Assembly: GCF_005239225.2 (NCBI RefSeq)
Contig: NC_133289.1
Coordinates: forward strand, 13,810,889 to 13,874,888
Length of the DNA: 64,000 bases
From: Populus alba
Taxonomy: Eukaryota > Streptophyta > Magnoliopsida > Malpighiales > Salicaceae
Reading direction: 5' to 3'
Part shown: in pieces, positions 37,701 through 48,468 of the stretch
How positions within the stretch are numbered: the stretch's first letter is position 1
Layout: each line of letters starts with the position of its first letter
Program-made: the position numbers and the translations under genes
Notes under the pieces: generated by a model
The model's database searches: none
What the model was told of the DNA's origin: nothing
The model's input: the letters and a program-made list of their open reading frames with translations, nothing else

Positions 37701-37959
37701 AAATGATGACTTGAAAGAGGGAATTCGATGTCGGTGTCGACTTTAAACCGTTCTAGTCTGAAAAGAAAAAGGAAAAGGGTGGGGGAGGGAATATACCCTT
37801 GTTATTTTATTTATTTGACAGCAGACAAAAGGGATATTCATAAGGACGATATAGAGGAATATCACGACACGTTTCACGAGAAGAATCTTCACAAAAGGCG
37901 TGGGTTGGAGTCTTGTACGAGAAGATTGATTCTGGAAAGCGACACGCCATTGTTATTGC

Positions 37960-37986
37960 TCTCTCTCTCTCTCTCTCTCTCTCTCC
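37960..37986. repeat. (CT)n microsatellite
   Basis: A continuous CT run of about 13 units. Confidence 0.95.
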
Positions 37987-38670
37987 CTTCCAATTAAGGG
38001 AATTCGATGCACTTCTCTGAGCTCTCTCTCTCATGGGATTTTCCTTTCATGCAAAAGGCATCTCCTTGTTTATTTTCTCATTAAATCTTTTTTGCGTCAA
38101 CGCAGACACAGAGGCCTCCCCAAACACAGGCAATAATCTGCTGGAAAAACAAAATAAAACTAAATAAAGAGCTTTTTGCTGTCAATATGTTGGTGTTCTT
38201 GAGAAAATGGAAGAATCAAACACACAGGCACGTAGAACACATAAAGAAATACTCTGGGAAGTGTTAAGGAATTGTTGATAACCCCAAAAAAAGAAAAGAA
38301 AAAGGGTTAATTGTGTATATATATATATTAAAAGAGAATCTTCTTACCTTCCTACCCACTTCATTAAAGTCAAGTATGGGAGGGAGAAGGAGATTCCCGG
38401 CTCTTAGGGCTCCTTTATTATTCTTTTGGGGTTGGATTTTCTCTTTAATCTCTGTTGGTTCCCTTAATTCAGAGTCGTAGAATTGGAACTAAGATATTCC
38501 CTCTCCTTATAACCAAATATTATATTCTTTTTAAGATGATTGGATTTTTCATTTTGGATCACATATTCTCTTCTTTCTTCTCCGCTGAAACACATTTATG
38601 CGACTTTTCAAACCAAAAAGAAAGTTGCTTCCATGCATGCCCTTTTCAATATGCCCTAGCCCTACCTCCT

Positions 38671-38673
<3 letters not shown>

Positions 38674-38717
<44 letters not shown>

Positions 38718-38725
38718 CACACACA
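38674..38725. repeat. Compound microsatellite (TA)n(CA)n
   Basis: A TA run of about 17 units is followed by 'gacacacac...' with about 8 CA units. Confidence 0.95.
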
Positions 38726-40352
38726 TCACTGAAATTAAGTACTTACCGGATAATCACGGTTAGAATTTCGGTAAGGACTCAATCAAGTACTATTTACCGT
38801 CCACGTGCCCAACATCTACCAACTTGGTTGGAGGTGTGGAGGGTCACATGACATGATCAAGCTGACCCTAGCCATAGAATCAACACCACCAGAAAAATGA
38901 ATTATACCATGTAATATTCCATCAATGAAAAAGTTGTTTATCCATCGGTAAAAAATAATATGAGATGAAAAATTTCTAGTGGTACATCGATTGCTAAATA
39001 TTATCGATAGGGTTCGGATAGATAACATGTTGATAATTATGTATCTTATATTTTTTATGGATACTTAATATAATCATCGACAACTATGTTATGTCATTGG
39101 TTTCATCAATCTATATCTAAATACTTAGTAGCTCTCTATGATTCTTCAAGAAAAATTAGCATGTTTTACTGACAAGATAACTTATGGAATTTTATGTTTG
39201 TCGGTGTACTCATTTGTTTTTTCTTTTTTAATGCTATCAAAACAATTTAACATTAAACAAAAAGTCTAACTTAAAGAATACATTTAATATTATTAATTTA
39301 ACCATAAAAATCATTTACAAATTTTGATAAACTTTAAAATGAGGCTGCAAATGGAGGTGGAGAGGGACGAGGAGGAGAATCTCATGGAGGTCTGTAGGGA
39401 GGGATAATAATTGGACATGTATACAATCATCTCCTCCCATTGCTGCCTTTTCTATTCTTCATTATTTGCCTCTATTTCTGCCTATGAAGCACCATTTCAT
39501 TGTTCAACCAACTTCTCAACGAGCTAAGAGTTGCCTTGATATATCTAGGTTTAAAATCACTGATAAAAATTGTTATTGGTTCTTCCATCAATAATCAGTC
39601 ACGTTAACACATCATTGATGAAGTTACTGAATTTTTTTTTATATCATCGATAACACCATCGGTCATTTAAGAATTTCAAAATTCTTTCAAAATCACCAAT
39701 GACTTTTTATCTATCAGTATATTCGTTGGTGAATCCAATACTTTGAATTCTTCAACAAATTCTCTGATGATTTTATATTATGTTGGTAAAACCATCGAAG
39801 AATAAAAAAATCATTAATTCTCTGTAATTTTCCAATAATATTGCTATATGCCGATGATTACATCGGTATTTAATATCACTGATGGAAAATAGTTCGTTGG
39901 AGAATTCATTTGTTGGTTTACATTCTTGAATTTTTCTTTAAACTCTCTATAATTCTCCGATAATTTTATATTTCATTAGTAAAACCATTAAATAATAAAA
40001 ATTTCTTAATTCTTCTATATAATTATCTAGTGATATTGTTATCTATCAGTGATTGTGTCAGTATTTAATATCATTGATGGAAAATAGTTTGTCTAAGAAT
40101 CCATATATTGGTTTACATTCCTAAATTCTTTCATATTTTTTTTGTAATTCTTCAATGATTTTATATATTGTTAGGGATTCTATCAATAAACTTATAGTAA
40201 GTTATTTTCTTATATATTAGACATAATCCTTAACGAACCTAATTATGCAACAGCAGCGGGTGCATTCATAACACATTAAAACTACAATCACAATAATAAA
40301 CACTTGATAAATGTACTTAAGATACAAGATACGAAGACAATAAATATGTTAA

Positions 40353-42400
40353 TTACATAATGACAATAAATTTGTTAAACTGGAGTTGTTCGATCTCTTC
40401 ATCTTCATCATTTTCTATATTCCCACTGGTAATTAATATATCATTTAACTCGTCAATATTAATATAAATATAAATATTCTTTGCGGCATGAAAATTTGAA
40501 TATTTTTCTAACTCGATAGATGAAGAAACTAACTCATCTAGTTGAAATTTATCTTCTTCCTCAGTTACTTTATCATTACTATCATAAACAACTTGAAAAA
40601 GACTCTTAGGTTTGATTTTTACAATGAATAACCAATCAACTCTGTTATAATATTTTATAAAAGAAAGAGTGTATGTGTAGTACACTTGTTAGTATTTTTT
40701 TGGCAAATACAAAAATATTGTTAATGTTGCTAAGTCTATCTTTCGTATTGTTTTCAGCCAAATTATGGTAAGGATCTACCCTAACTCCTCTATTGGTATC
40801 ATATCAATAATATTTGAATAAAAAGACTGTATTTTATATCTTATGATATTGCAATTGAATAACCTCTTCTAACTTGCCATAATAATCAACTTCAAATTCA
40901 TTATAAATTGATCCCTTAACACAAATACTATTATTATAAGTATTTATACCTTCTTAATAATCATTTGTGTGAAATACATACCTATTGATAAAATACCCAT
41001 TATAACACTGTGAAAAGGTTATTCAAAAGGCAATTCACCACTATCATCATGTCTTGGAATGCGGTTGATTCTTGTTCTTATATGGGGTTCAAAATAATAT
41101 AAGATAAATGCTAAAATATCTTCAATAATATAAGTCTTGTATATCAAAGCATTAACATGCGCCTTGTTTTTAGCCTTTTTCTTGAGGTTGAACAAGTACA
41201 ACATTAAGGTATACATATATAGATTGAATGACTGAAAGTTTTTTAAAAACACATTACTATTTTAGGATGCATGTAATCGCTAACCTCGCAAAAGGATATA
41301 TCTATCTATACTGCATTAGACCTCCAACTTTTGCTCTATACATTAAATATATAGATAGAAAAATGCTCCATTAAATCGAAGAAGGAGAGATAGGAGGTAA
41401 TCTCAAATTTGCAAATTGTCTCAATGATGTTCCTTTCAAGTTGTTTCATGTGTTGTGAATTCAACTTATTTGAGTAAACATCTATAAAAAAATGATTAAT
41501 CTCCGTGAGTGCATCTCATATCTTTTTTAGTAATAAATCCTTATATATATTTGGAATGAACATTTGCATGAATATATGACAGTCATGACTCTTCATTCCA
41601 TATAATTTATATTCCTTCAAGTTTACTAATATAATTATGTTCAAAGCATAACCATTAGAAAATCACAGATTCTTAAGCTATTCATAGATAAGAAATTATA
41701 CTTTTTGTCCAAGACAAATGTTGTTTTAGGCTTTGCCACACGTCATCAATAAGAAACTTCATACCTTAACGGTCATAAAACAAAGCTATATCTATTCAAG
41801 CTTTTTTGTTACCATTTATTTTCCCTTCGACCTCCATCATCGTGTTAACAATGTTGTCAAACATATTGTTTTCAATATGCATGATATTCAAATATGGCAG
41901 AGTACATTAGTCTTTCAATAGGAAAGCTTCCATAAAATACTCAACTTTACCCAATAATAGGTCATGCCATAACAAGGAAACTTTTGCTTATTAGATTGAA
42001 AACCAAATACATTGTCTTTATATTGCAAGACTATATCATACAATTCTTCACTTAATAGTACTAAATGTGCAACATCCCTTTCAAATTTACCTTTCAGGAA
42101 ATATTTTTTGTTTTTTTCTGTATTAATAATGATGTGGAAAGAACCTCTAATAGCAATTAAAAAAAAAAAAAAAGCTTTACCATCATTCGTTAAGGTAAAT
42201 GCTTTATTGTTTTCTATAAAATAAGGCATGCTAGTTTTCTATGTGTTTCCCGTCTTGAAACCATCTCATATATAGAAAAATCATTTATAGTCCACATCAA
42301 AATTATATTCATTTGATTTTTTTTTTGTGACATCATACATCAAAATCCTGAATGACCATAACTATTTCAACTCATCTAATTTTAGCCTCTCAAATTACCA
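40353..42400 (-). pseudogene. TNP2-type CACTA transposase pseudogene
   Basis: Pieces in N-to-C order on the minus strand: DELK..LWSFRILMYDVTKK near 42390-42320; NKAFTLTNDGKAFFF and VFGFQSNKQKFPCYGMTYYW at 42229-41915; YKLYGMKSHDCHVFMQMF near 41620-41565; ISHFF-like EINHFFIDVYSNKLN near 41490; DUF4218-type YFEPHIRTRINRIPRHDDSG at 41252-41019; and a DUF4216-type end (DWLFIVKIKPKSLFQVVYD) at 40685-40353. Many stops and frameshifts lie between them. TNP2 would bind element ends and catalyse excision; this copy cannot. Confidence 0.85.
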
Positions 42401-42731
42401 TTAACAACAATTTGCAAAATAAGATCAAATACTTAATGGATATTAGTGTTCATATGCCCCAGTCCATGCTCATCACAAACTCAGTCTTTTGTAGAAGACT
42501 ATCTCCTTCAACCATTTGAAGCATAGGGTTTTGACTAATTGTAATTAGCTTACCCTTCCATGGGTTTTCATATAGCTTTGAAACCAACATACAAAGTGCC
42601 ATAAAAACCTCTATTAGAGTCTCAGACATGCTACCGGACACATCACAAACAACTATACAGTTTTTCATCTTTCCTTTTTGTAATAAATCATCAAAGATTC
42701 TCTTCCACTGTAGCTCTGCTAATTCTTCACC
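42400..42731 (-). pseudogene. DUF2828 / vWA-like protein fragment, 3' part
   Basis: The minus-strand frame reads GEELAELQWKRIFDDLLQKG, then NCIVVCDVSGSMSETLIEVF with a MIDAS-like D-x-S-x-S motif, PWKGKLITISQNPMLQMVEG, LLQKTEFVMSMDWGI and a damaged NTNIH-VFDLILQIVVNGNL. This matches plant DUF2828 (vWA-like C-terminal) proteins of unknown function. At about 42400 the homology changes abruptly to TNP2 transposase. The upstream half is at 44242-44560, across the 1507-bp CACTA insertion. Confidence 0.85.
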
Positions 42732-44238
42732 CATTACCAGAAAATCAATAAATATAAATGGAAATATAGAGGGAATATTTTCATTTGTAAATTTTCGAGG
42801 GATTTTACCGACGGAAATATTCCCTCGGTATATACCAAGGGAATTACCGTGGGAAAAAAAATTAAACCAAAGCAAAAAAAAAATGATGACATGTCATTTT
42901 TTACCAACGGAATTACCGACGGAATTTATTTCATCGGTAAATCCGTTGGTAAACTGTAAACATTGTTCATCATGTCAATTACAAAGGGAATTATCGACGG
43001 AATTTTTCGTCGGTATTTTTCAGAGAGCTCTAGAACTGTTCATCTTCCAATTGCACTATTAATTGTTTTACTTTATAGACAAAATCACCGACGGATTGAA
43101 AATTCATCGGCTTGTTTTGGCGGTTTTCTGAAAAAATTCAATTAATTTAAAATTTTCATTTAAATATTACAGACGGAATCACCGACGGAGTTAAAAATCA
43201 TCAGAAATTTTTAGCGGTTTTTGAAAACTTTTTACGAAATTGAAAATTTAAATTAAATATTACCGATGGAATAATTAAAAAATATTAATATTCAATTATC
43301 CGTCGGTAAATCCATCGGTAACACGCCCCAATAAAAAATCTGAATCCGCTTATTTCACAAAAGACAGACTCATTATTTCTTTTTCTTTTTCTACTACTTC
43401 TACTTCTTCTTCTTCTTCTACTACTACTTCTACTTCTACTTCTTCTTCACTATATGTAAAAAACATCAATATCTATTTCTTTCTCTTCTTTTCTCTCATC
43501 ATCTCCTTCTCTTTTTCTCCATACTCGGGTATGTCTTCTTCTTCTTTTATCCTCTTAGTTTTTTTTAATTAATATGCTTTACGAATTTTTTTTTGCTTAG
43601 CTTCACTTGCAAGCATATTAAGGTAAGATTTTTCTTTTTTCTTATTTTTTCATGATTTTTTTCACTATATTTGTTTTTTATTTAATTTTAATTGATTTTG
43701 TTCTTAATAATTGTATAAATGTTGTTGTAAGATTTTTTTTTTTCATATGAGATCAATTTTTAGTTGATTTATTTATATGATTTTTAAATTTTTAGCAATT
43801 GCAACTTCATTTTTTTCATATGAATTTTTTTAGTTGAATTAATTTTTTTGTTTTATTTATTTGTTGCAAATTTGTTTGAGTTGATTTTCTTATTCTTTTT
43901 TCCAAGCATTTTGAGTATATATTATACAATGTTGATTTATGTTAATTTAATTATTTTATAATTTTATAAAATGATTTTTTTAAAATGTTTTTAAATAATT
44001 ACCGATGGATTTACTGACGGAAATTTCTGTCGGAAATAAAAAATAATTTTACCGACGCGTCTGTTCCACCAATAAATCTGTCGGTAATATTATTACCGAC
44101 GGATAAAAAATTACCGATGAAAGATTCACCGATGAAAATTATCCATCGGTGATTTTGTCAGTAAATTAATTACCGATGGAATATGTGTCTTACGCCGACG
44201 AAAAAATTCCGTCGATAAAACTATTAAATCTTGTAGTG
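42732..44238. mobile_element. Non-autonomous CACTA-type element, 1507 bp, with TSD 'acc'
   Basis: The left terminus is CATTACCAGAAAATC (42732) and the right terminus, read inward from 44238, is CACTACAAGATTTAATAG. Three-base direct repeats 'acc' flank it (42729-42731 and 44239-44241), the TSD length of CACTA elements. Both subterminal regions are dense in 'accgacgga' / 'tccgtcggta' motifs in both orientations (for example 42805-43020, 43085-43325, 43995-44220), as expected of transposase-binding arrays. The middle holds a CTT/CTA-rich tract at about 43385-43455 and T-rich sequence. No transposase is encoded. Confidence 0.9.
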
Positions 44239-44241
44239 ACC

Positions 44242-44560
44242 ATTGTCATCGTTCAAAGACTAGATGATCTCATGAGGTAGCAATGCACCTGCTGCAATCT
44301 TGGTTTTTCTAGCTTTCACATCTTCCAAATACTGTATGAGATGCATCATGTTTCAAAAACTTTTTCTTGTAAAACTTCATGGCCACATAAGCAACTTTAT
44401 TGTATGGGAGGGAATCCCATCTATTAGCACCAATATAGACCTCAGGAAACTCAAGAACCTTACGAAGTGGAACCAAAACCTCCTTCCTTAATCGATCACG
44501 AACACGATAAGCATAATGTGCCTCTTTGATTCCTTTATATTCATGATAACTTCAAAAAAA
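44242..44560 (-). pseudogene. DUF2828 / vWA-like protein fragment, 5' part
   Basis: On the minus strand: YHEYKGIKEAHYAYRVRDRL, KEVLVPLRKVLEFPEVYIGA, NRWDSLPYNKVAYVAMKFYK, then a frameshift, YLEDVKARKTKIAAGALLPH with a stop inside the following segment, and SLNDDNG at the insertion point. The reading continues in the fragment ending at 42731 once the CACTA element and one TSD copy are discounted. Homology starts abruptly at about 44560; the N-terminal half of a DUF2828 protein is missing. Confidence 0.85.
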
Positions 44561-44749
44561 TATTAATACATTATATTAACATAAATGAATAGATTTGCTT
44601 ACTTGATATAGCGAGTATTTTAAAAAAAAAAAACAGTACCATGATAATGATGTTGATACTATGAAATGTTGGGTGACTGAATTTGTGATGATGAGGCCTA
44701 AATTGTAGAAAAATAGGTGGAAGAGCACCATTTTGATTTGTAGTTCAAG

Positions 44750-44820
44750 AGAAAGAGGAAGAAGATGATGATGAAGAAGAAGAAGAAAAAGAAGAAGAAG
44801 AAGAAGAAGAAGAAGGGGAG
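44750..44820 (+). repeat. (GAA)n-rich microsatellite
   Basis: Imperfect GAA/GAT repeats. The complement resembles the CTT-rich tract inside the element at 43385-43455, which supports reading 44.68-45.05 kb as a second CACTA terminal region. Confidence 0.85.
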
Positions 44821-45050
44821 AATGAGAATGATGTTGGTTATAACACTTTTAATTTGATGATGGAGTTTTTAATAGAATATTGCAATGGAAAATACCGTCA
44901 AGAAATTCATTGGAAAATGATAGCATGTTATATTAACAATGGAATAACCAATATAATTTTTTTTATTTTTTTAATTGTGTTGGCAATTCCATCAATAATT
45001 TCATTGGGTATCTATGATAGAAATTCTTCATCACTATTATAATTGAACAT

Positions 45051-46213
45051 TACAAATGAAAAATATTTGATCAGTAATCCCATGGTTGTTTTACGATATT
45101 TTAGCAGTGAAATCCCAACCATCAATTCTTTTTCGATCTTCTCTCGTGCATGCACTTGTGCCTCTAACTTTAAGCTTTGACACAGAAGTGGCATTAATGC
45201 CTCATCACAAACTCTAATTGCATTATACTCGCAGTATATTAGAAGAGCTCCTAATGGGTCCCATAATTATTCTATTAAGGATGTTCTAAGCTACATGATG
45301 ATGGCCATGTGTGAGATATCTCAAAAACCCTCGGATATATATATATATATATATCTCAGTAAATAATCAAATCCAAAAATACAAACCATCCACAAGCCCA
45401 TTAAGCTTAAACCAAATGATAGTATACTTTGCATGGGAAGCTTTTGAAGACTACGCATCAATACATGACCATGAGGTGCTTTGATTTTAAAAGTAGGAGA
45501 CGAATCTTAATATCATAGATAGGCTCTTCAAATCAAAAGGAAATAGTAAAATGGAAAAAAGGATAGTAATAGTAATAATAATAATAATAATAAAGAGATA
45601 AAGGAAAAGGAGGATAACAGTAATTAGAAGAAGAATCATCTTTTAGATATTGGCTATTTGAATTCGTACAAAGACTCCATACTAGCAATGAGCTATATGC
45701 CAATTAAAAGTTTTTTTTTTTAAAAAAAAAACACACAGTATCTAAGCACATGATCCCTCTACTGTCAGACTCCTGATTCCTTCTTCCCTTTCAGAGAGCC
45801 TCAGCTACCTCTCTCATTTTTAGCTTTTCCTAACTTTGCTGTTTACAAGAAGTTACCATCCCTCTTTATCCCCTCCTCCCTTTGCTAGCCTTTTCTTTCC
45901 TCATCCTCTCCCTCTCTCTCTCTGAACCCTGCTTTATTCCCTCTTGAACTCATCACTAATTAAAAAGAAGATGATCCTCCCTCGATCCTCCTTGTGTTCA
46001 CAAACAACAGCCTCTTCCTCTCTCTCTTTCTAATCCACTTGAAAACTCAAAACCTAGAAAGCAAGAGTCCAGGCACCCGACCTCTTTTGCTGTTGTTTGT
46101 TCCTACATATCCCTGTTCCTATTGTTGCATGAACGTTAACGACAAGACAACGCTCGTTGAGTAGAGAGATCAGTTTTCTTGCTGTACGTGAAAAGAGAAA
46201 ACAGTTAATAATC
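45051..46213 (+). promoter_or_regulatory. Promoter and 5' leader region of the EFM-type gene
   Basis: No other gene is seen. A short (AT)n run lies at 45335-45355 and an AAT repeat at about 45576-45590. From about 45760 to 46060 the plus strand is strongly pyrimidine-rich (repeated 'ctctctctct', 'ccctcctccc'), as is common in plant core promoters and 5' leaders. A TATA box could not be fixed with confidence. Confidence 0.5.
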
Positions 46214-47507
46214 ATGGCATCTCCATCAGAACTCAGCCTGGATTGCAAGCCCCATAGCTATTCTATGCTATTGAAATCGTATGGAGACCAGAACGACCAG
46301 ACCGAAAAGCTTGAAGAGTTTCTCTCTCGCCTTGAGGAAGAAAGGCTAAAGATCGATGCTTTCAAACGCGAGCTACCCCTTTGCATGCAACTTCTGACCA
46401 GTGGTATGGATATATATGCTTTCAAACACACACACAGCTTGGCTTAATTTCTTTTCTTGAAAGTCTTAATTTATGCTTTGATTATTACTGTTTCGAGACT
46501 AACTGTGGATTCAAGATTATATGCATATATGGAATTCATATATATACACAGAAGATTAATTGGCTAGATAATCATGTGATCATATGGATGGATTTTAATT
46601 CTATTCTTTTCCTTTATCCTCTTTCGTTTATAGAAATTCTAGTTAGCTTTCTATCTTTGTTACTTTATTTATTGAGTTCGTTTCTTTGATTTTAAAAGCA
46701 GCCAGTTAAATTTTGACATATTTTTGTTAGGAGGATGTGAGACCTCATGCATAGTTTAGTAAATGGTAATTCCTTAATGACTATATATAATTTGCATCTT
46801 TCGACTCAGCTGTGGAGACTTCAAGGCAGAAACTACAAACATATAGAGGCAATCAAGAGCCCATACCAGTTCTTGAAGAATTCATTCCTCTCAAAACCTC
46901 AACATCCGAAACCCCAGAGAAGACCTCAAACATCTCTGATAAGGCTAACTGGATGACAACAGCACAACTTTGGAGCCAAGAAAGCAATGAAACCAAACCT
47001 CAGACCACATTGACATCCCCAAAACTAACCGATATTGGATTCAATGTTAGTTCAAAGCTGATCTTAGACACCAAACAAAGAAATGGAGGAGCTTTCCTTC
47101 CATTCTCAAAAGAGAGAAATTTGTGCCCAAGCCCAACCTTAGCTCTTGCAGCTTGTACTGATGAACATTTGGAATTGGATCATAAGAGATTTTCAGAGAC
47201 TGAGAATGGATTCTCTTGTCCAAAGAGAGAAAGTGCTGGTAATAAGATGGTCGTGATTGAGCAAGGAAAAGGAGCTGGTAATAGTTCATCATCTGATGGC
47301 CAAGCAACAAACACTGCAACTATTGCTTCTGCTTCTACAAATACTTCTACATCTCAGACTCATAGAAAAGCAAGGAGATGCTGGTCACCAGACTTACACC
47401 GCAGATTTGTCAACGCTCTGCATATGCTTGGCGGTTCTCAAGGTAATCAAAATCCTAATAATGATATTAGTCAAGTCGTTTGTCATCATGATTACCATCT
47501 TTATCAT

Positions 47508-47547
<40 letters not shown>

Positions 47548-47708
47548 AATGGTTGATTACATGTTATTGGCAATGGTATTTGACTGGTTTCTTTTTCGGT
47601 CGTGCATGAAAACAGTGGCCACCCCAAAACAAATCAGGGAACTCATGAAGGTTGACGGTTTGACCAATGACGAAGTAAAAAGCCATCTACAGGTATATAT
47701 TACTTTAT

Positions 47709-47739
<31 letters not shown>

Positions 47740-48468
47740 ATATACATACCGTCTACAGTTATATATTACATTCTTTTCTTTCTCTCAGTATACATACATA
47801 CATAGGCAAATACATTATGTGAGGTTCTGGCCTCAGGCAGCATGCATGAAAGAGGCTTTGTACAATTTCTTTTGACCTGACATAACACAGTCTGCACGCT
47901 GCACATACTTTGAATATATTAATACCAGTACACTGCAGATCCAAATGATATACTTATCTTTTAACTTTTTTATTTGGTGATACAGAAATATAGACTTCAT
48001 ACAAGGCGACCCAGTCCAAGCCCACAAGCAGCAGGAGCCCCAGGTCCACATCTTGTGGTCCTGGGTGGCATATGGGTCCCTCCTGAGTACGCCACGGCAG
48101 CAGCAGCAGCTCATAGTGGGGGGGCAACCCTCTATGGTGCCCACCCAGCTTCCCACGCTCCGCCACCTCATTTCTGTGCTACACCACCCGCGTCTCAAGA
48201 TTTCTACACTGCAGCTGCGGCACCTCCACCACCACTTCACCACCACACCCTCCACCACCAACTCCAATTGTTTAGGCCCACTTCACAGGTGCATAGCTCC
48301 CCTGAGTCGGATTTTAGAGGTAGTAGGGACAGATCTGAGAGCATTGAGGATGGCAAGTCTGAGAGTAGCAGCTGGAAAGGCGAGAGTGGTGAGAATGATG
48401 GAGGAGAGAGAAAAGGGCGGGCTGCTCTCAGAGAAGAAGGTGAAGTGAGCAATGGAAGTAAGTTTTAG
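46214..48468 (+). CDS. EFM: GARP/MYB transcription factor, EARLY FLOWERING MYB (EFM)-like, 4 exons
   Basis: Exons 46214-46403, 46810-47442, 47616-47692 and 47986-48468 give 460 aa with in-phase GT-AG junctions. The N-terminus [20 protein letters not shown] and the coiled segment [20 protein letters not shown] with ELPLCMQLL are hallmarks of the HHO/EFM group. LEEFIPLK and [11 protein letters not shown] follow. The single Myb/GARP domain covers residues ~250-306 ([54 protein letters not shown]), with its introns at the usual places. The tail contains [16 protein letters not shown], an Ala run, His/Pro-rich stretches and [12 protein letters not shown]. Arabidopsis EFM represses FT in the leaf phloem; a flowering or bud role here is inferred from homology. 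Introns carry (AT)n at about 47511-47542 and (CT)n at about 47709-47735. Confidence 0.94.

Larger units (their letters stand above)
37701..38883. other. Intergenic DNA with microsatellites and an unassigned open frame
   Basis: An 89-codon plus frame at 37728-37997 is GC-richer than its surroundings but runs into a (CT)n tract and matches nothing I know; it may be an old UTR or promoter. A perfect 13-base repeat AGGGAATTCGATG lies at 37718-37730 and 37997-38009. No gene is called. Confidence 0.35.
38884..45050 (-). mobile_element. Degenerate CACTA (En/Spm) transposon with TNP2 transposase; ends uncertain
   Basis: A TNP2-type transposase lies on the minus strand (40353-42400). The left edge may be CACCACCAGAAAAATG at 38884, which resembles a CACTACAAGAAA terminus. 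The next ~1.3 kb carries many short 'catcggta' / 'accatcg' motifs that look like degenerate subterminal repeats. The stretch 39340-39530 resembles the Gln/Glu-rich tail gene of such elements. On the right, 44680-45050 has a GAA-rich tract and 'attccatcaataatttcattgg' motifs, like the terminal region of the smaller element at 42732. No clean TSD was found. The element appears to include a DUF2828 gene fragment. Confidence 0.55.

Noticed and set aside
42628..43062. 144-codon plus-strand open frame
   Set aside because: It is antisense to the DUF2828 fragment and runs into CACTA subterminal motifs.
38884..44238. One single CACTA element from the left edge to the CTTGTAGTG terminus
   Set aside because: The 44238 terminus pairs with 42732, shown by 'acc' TSDs and by continuity of the DUF2828 fragment across that interval, so it belongs to the smaller element.
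48053..48448. 131-codon plus-strand open frame
   Set aside because: It is an alternative frame over exon 4 of the EFM-like gene.
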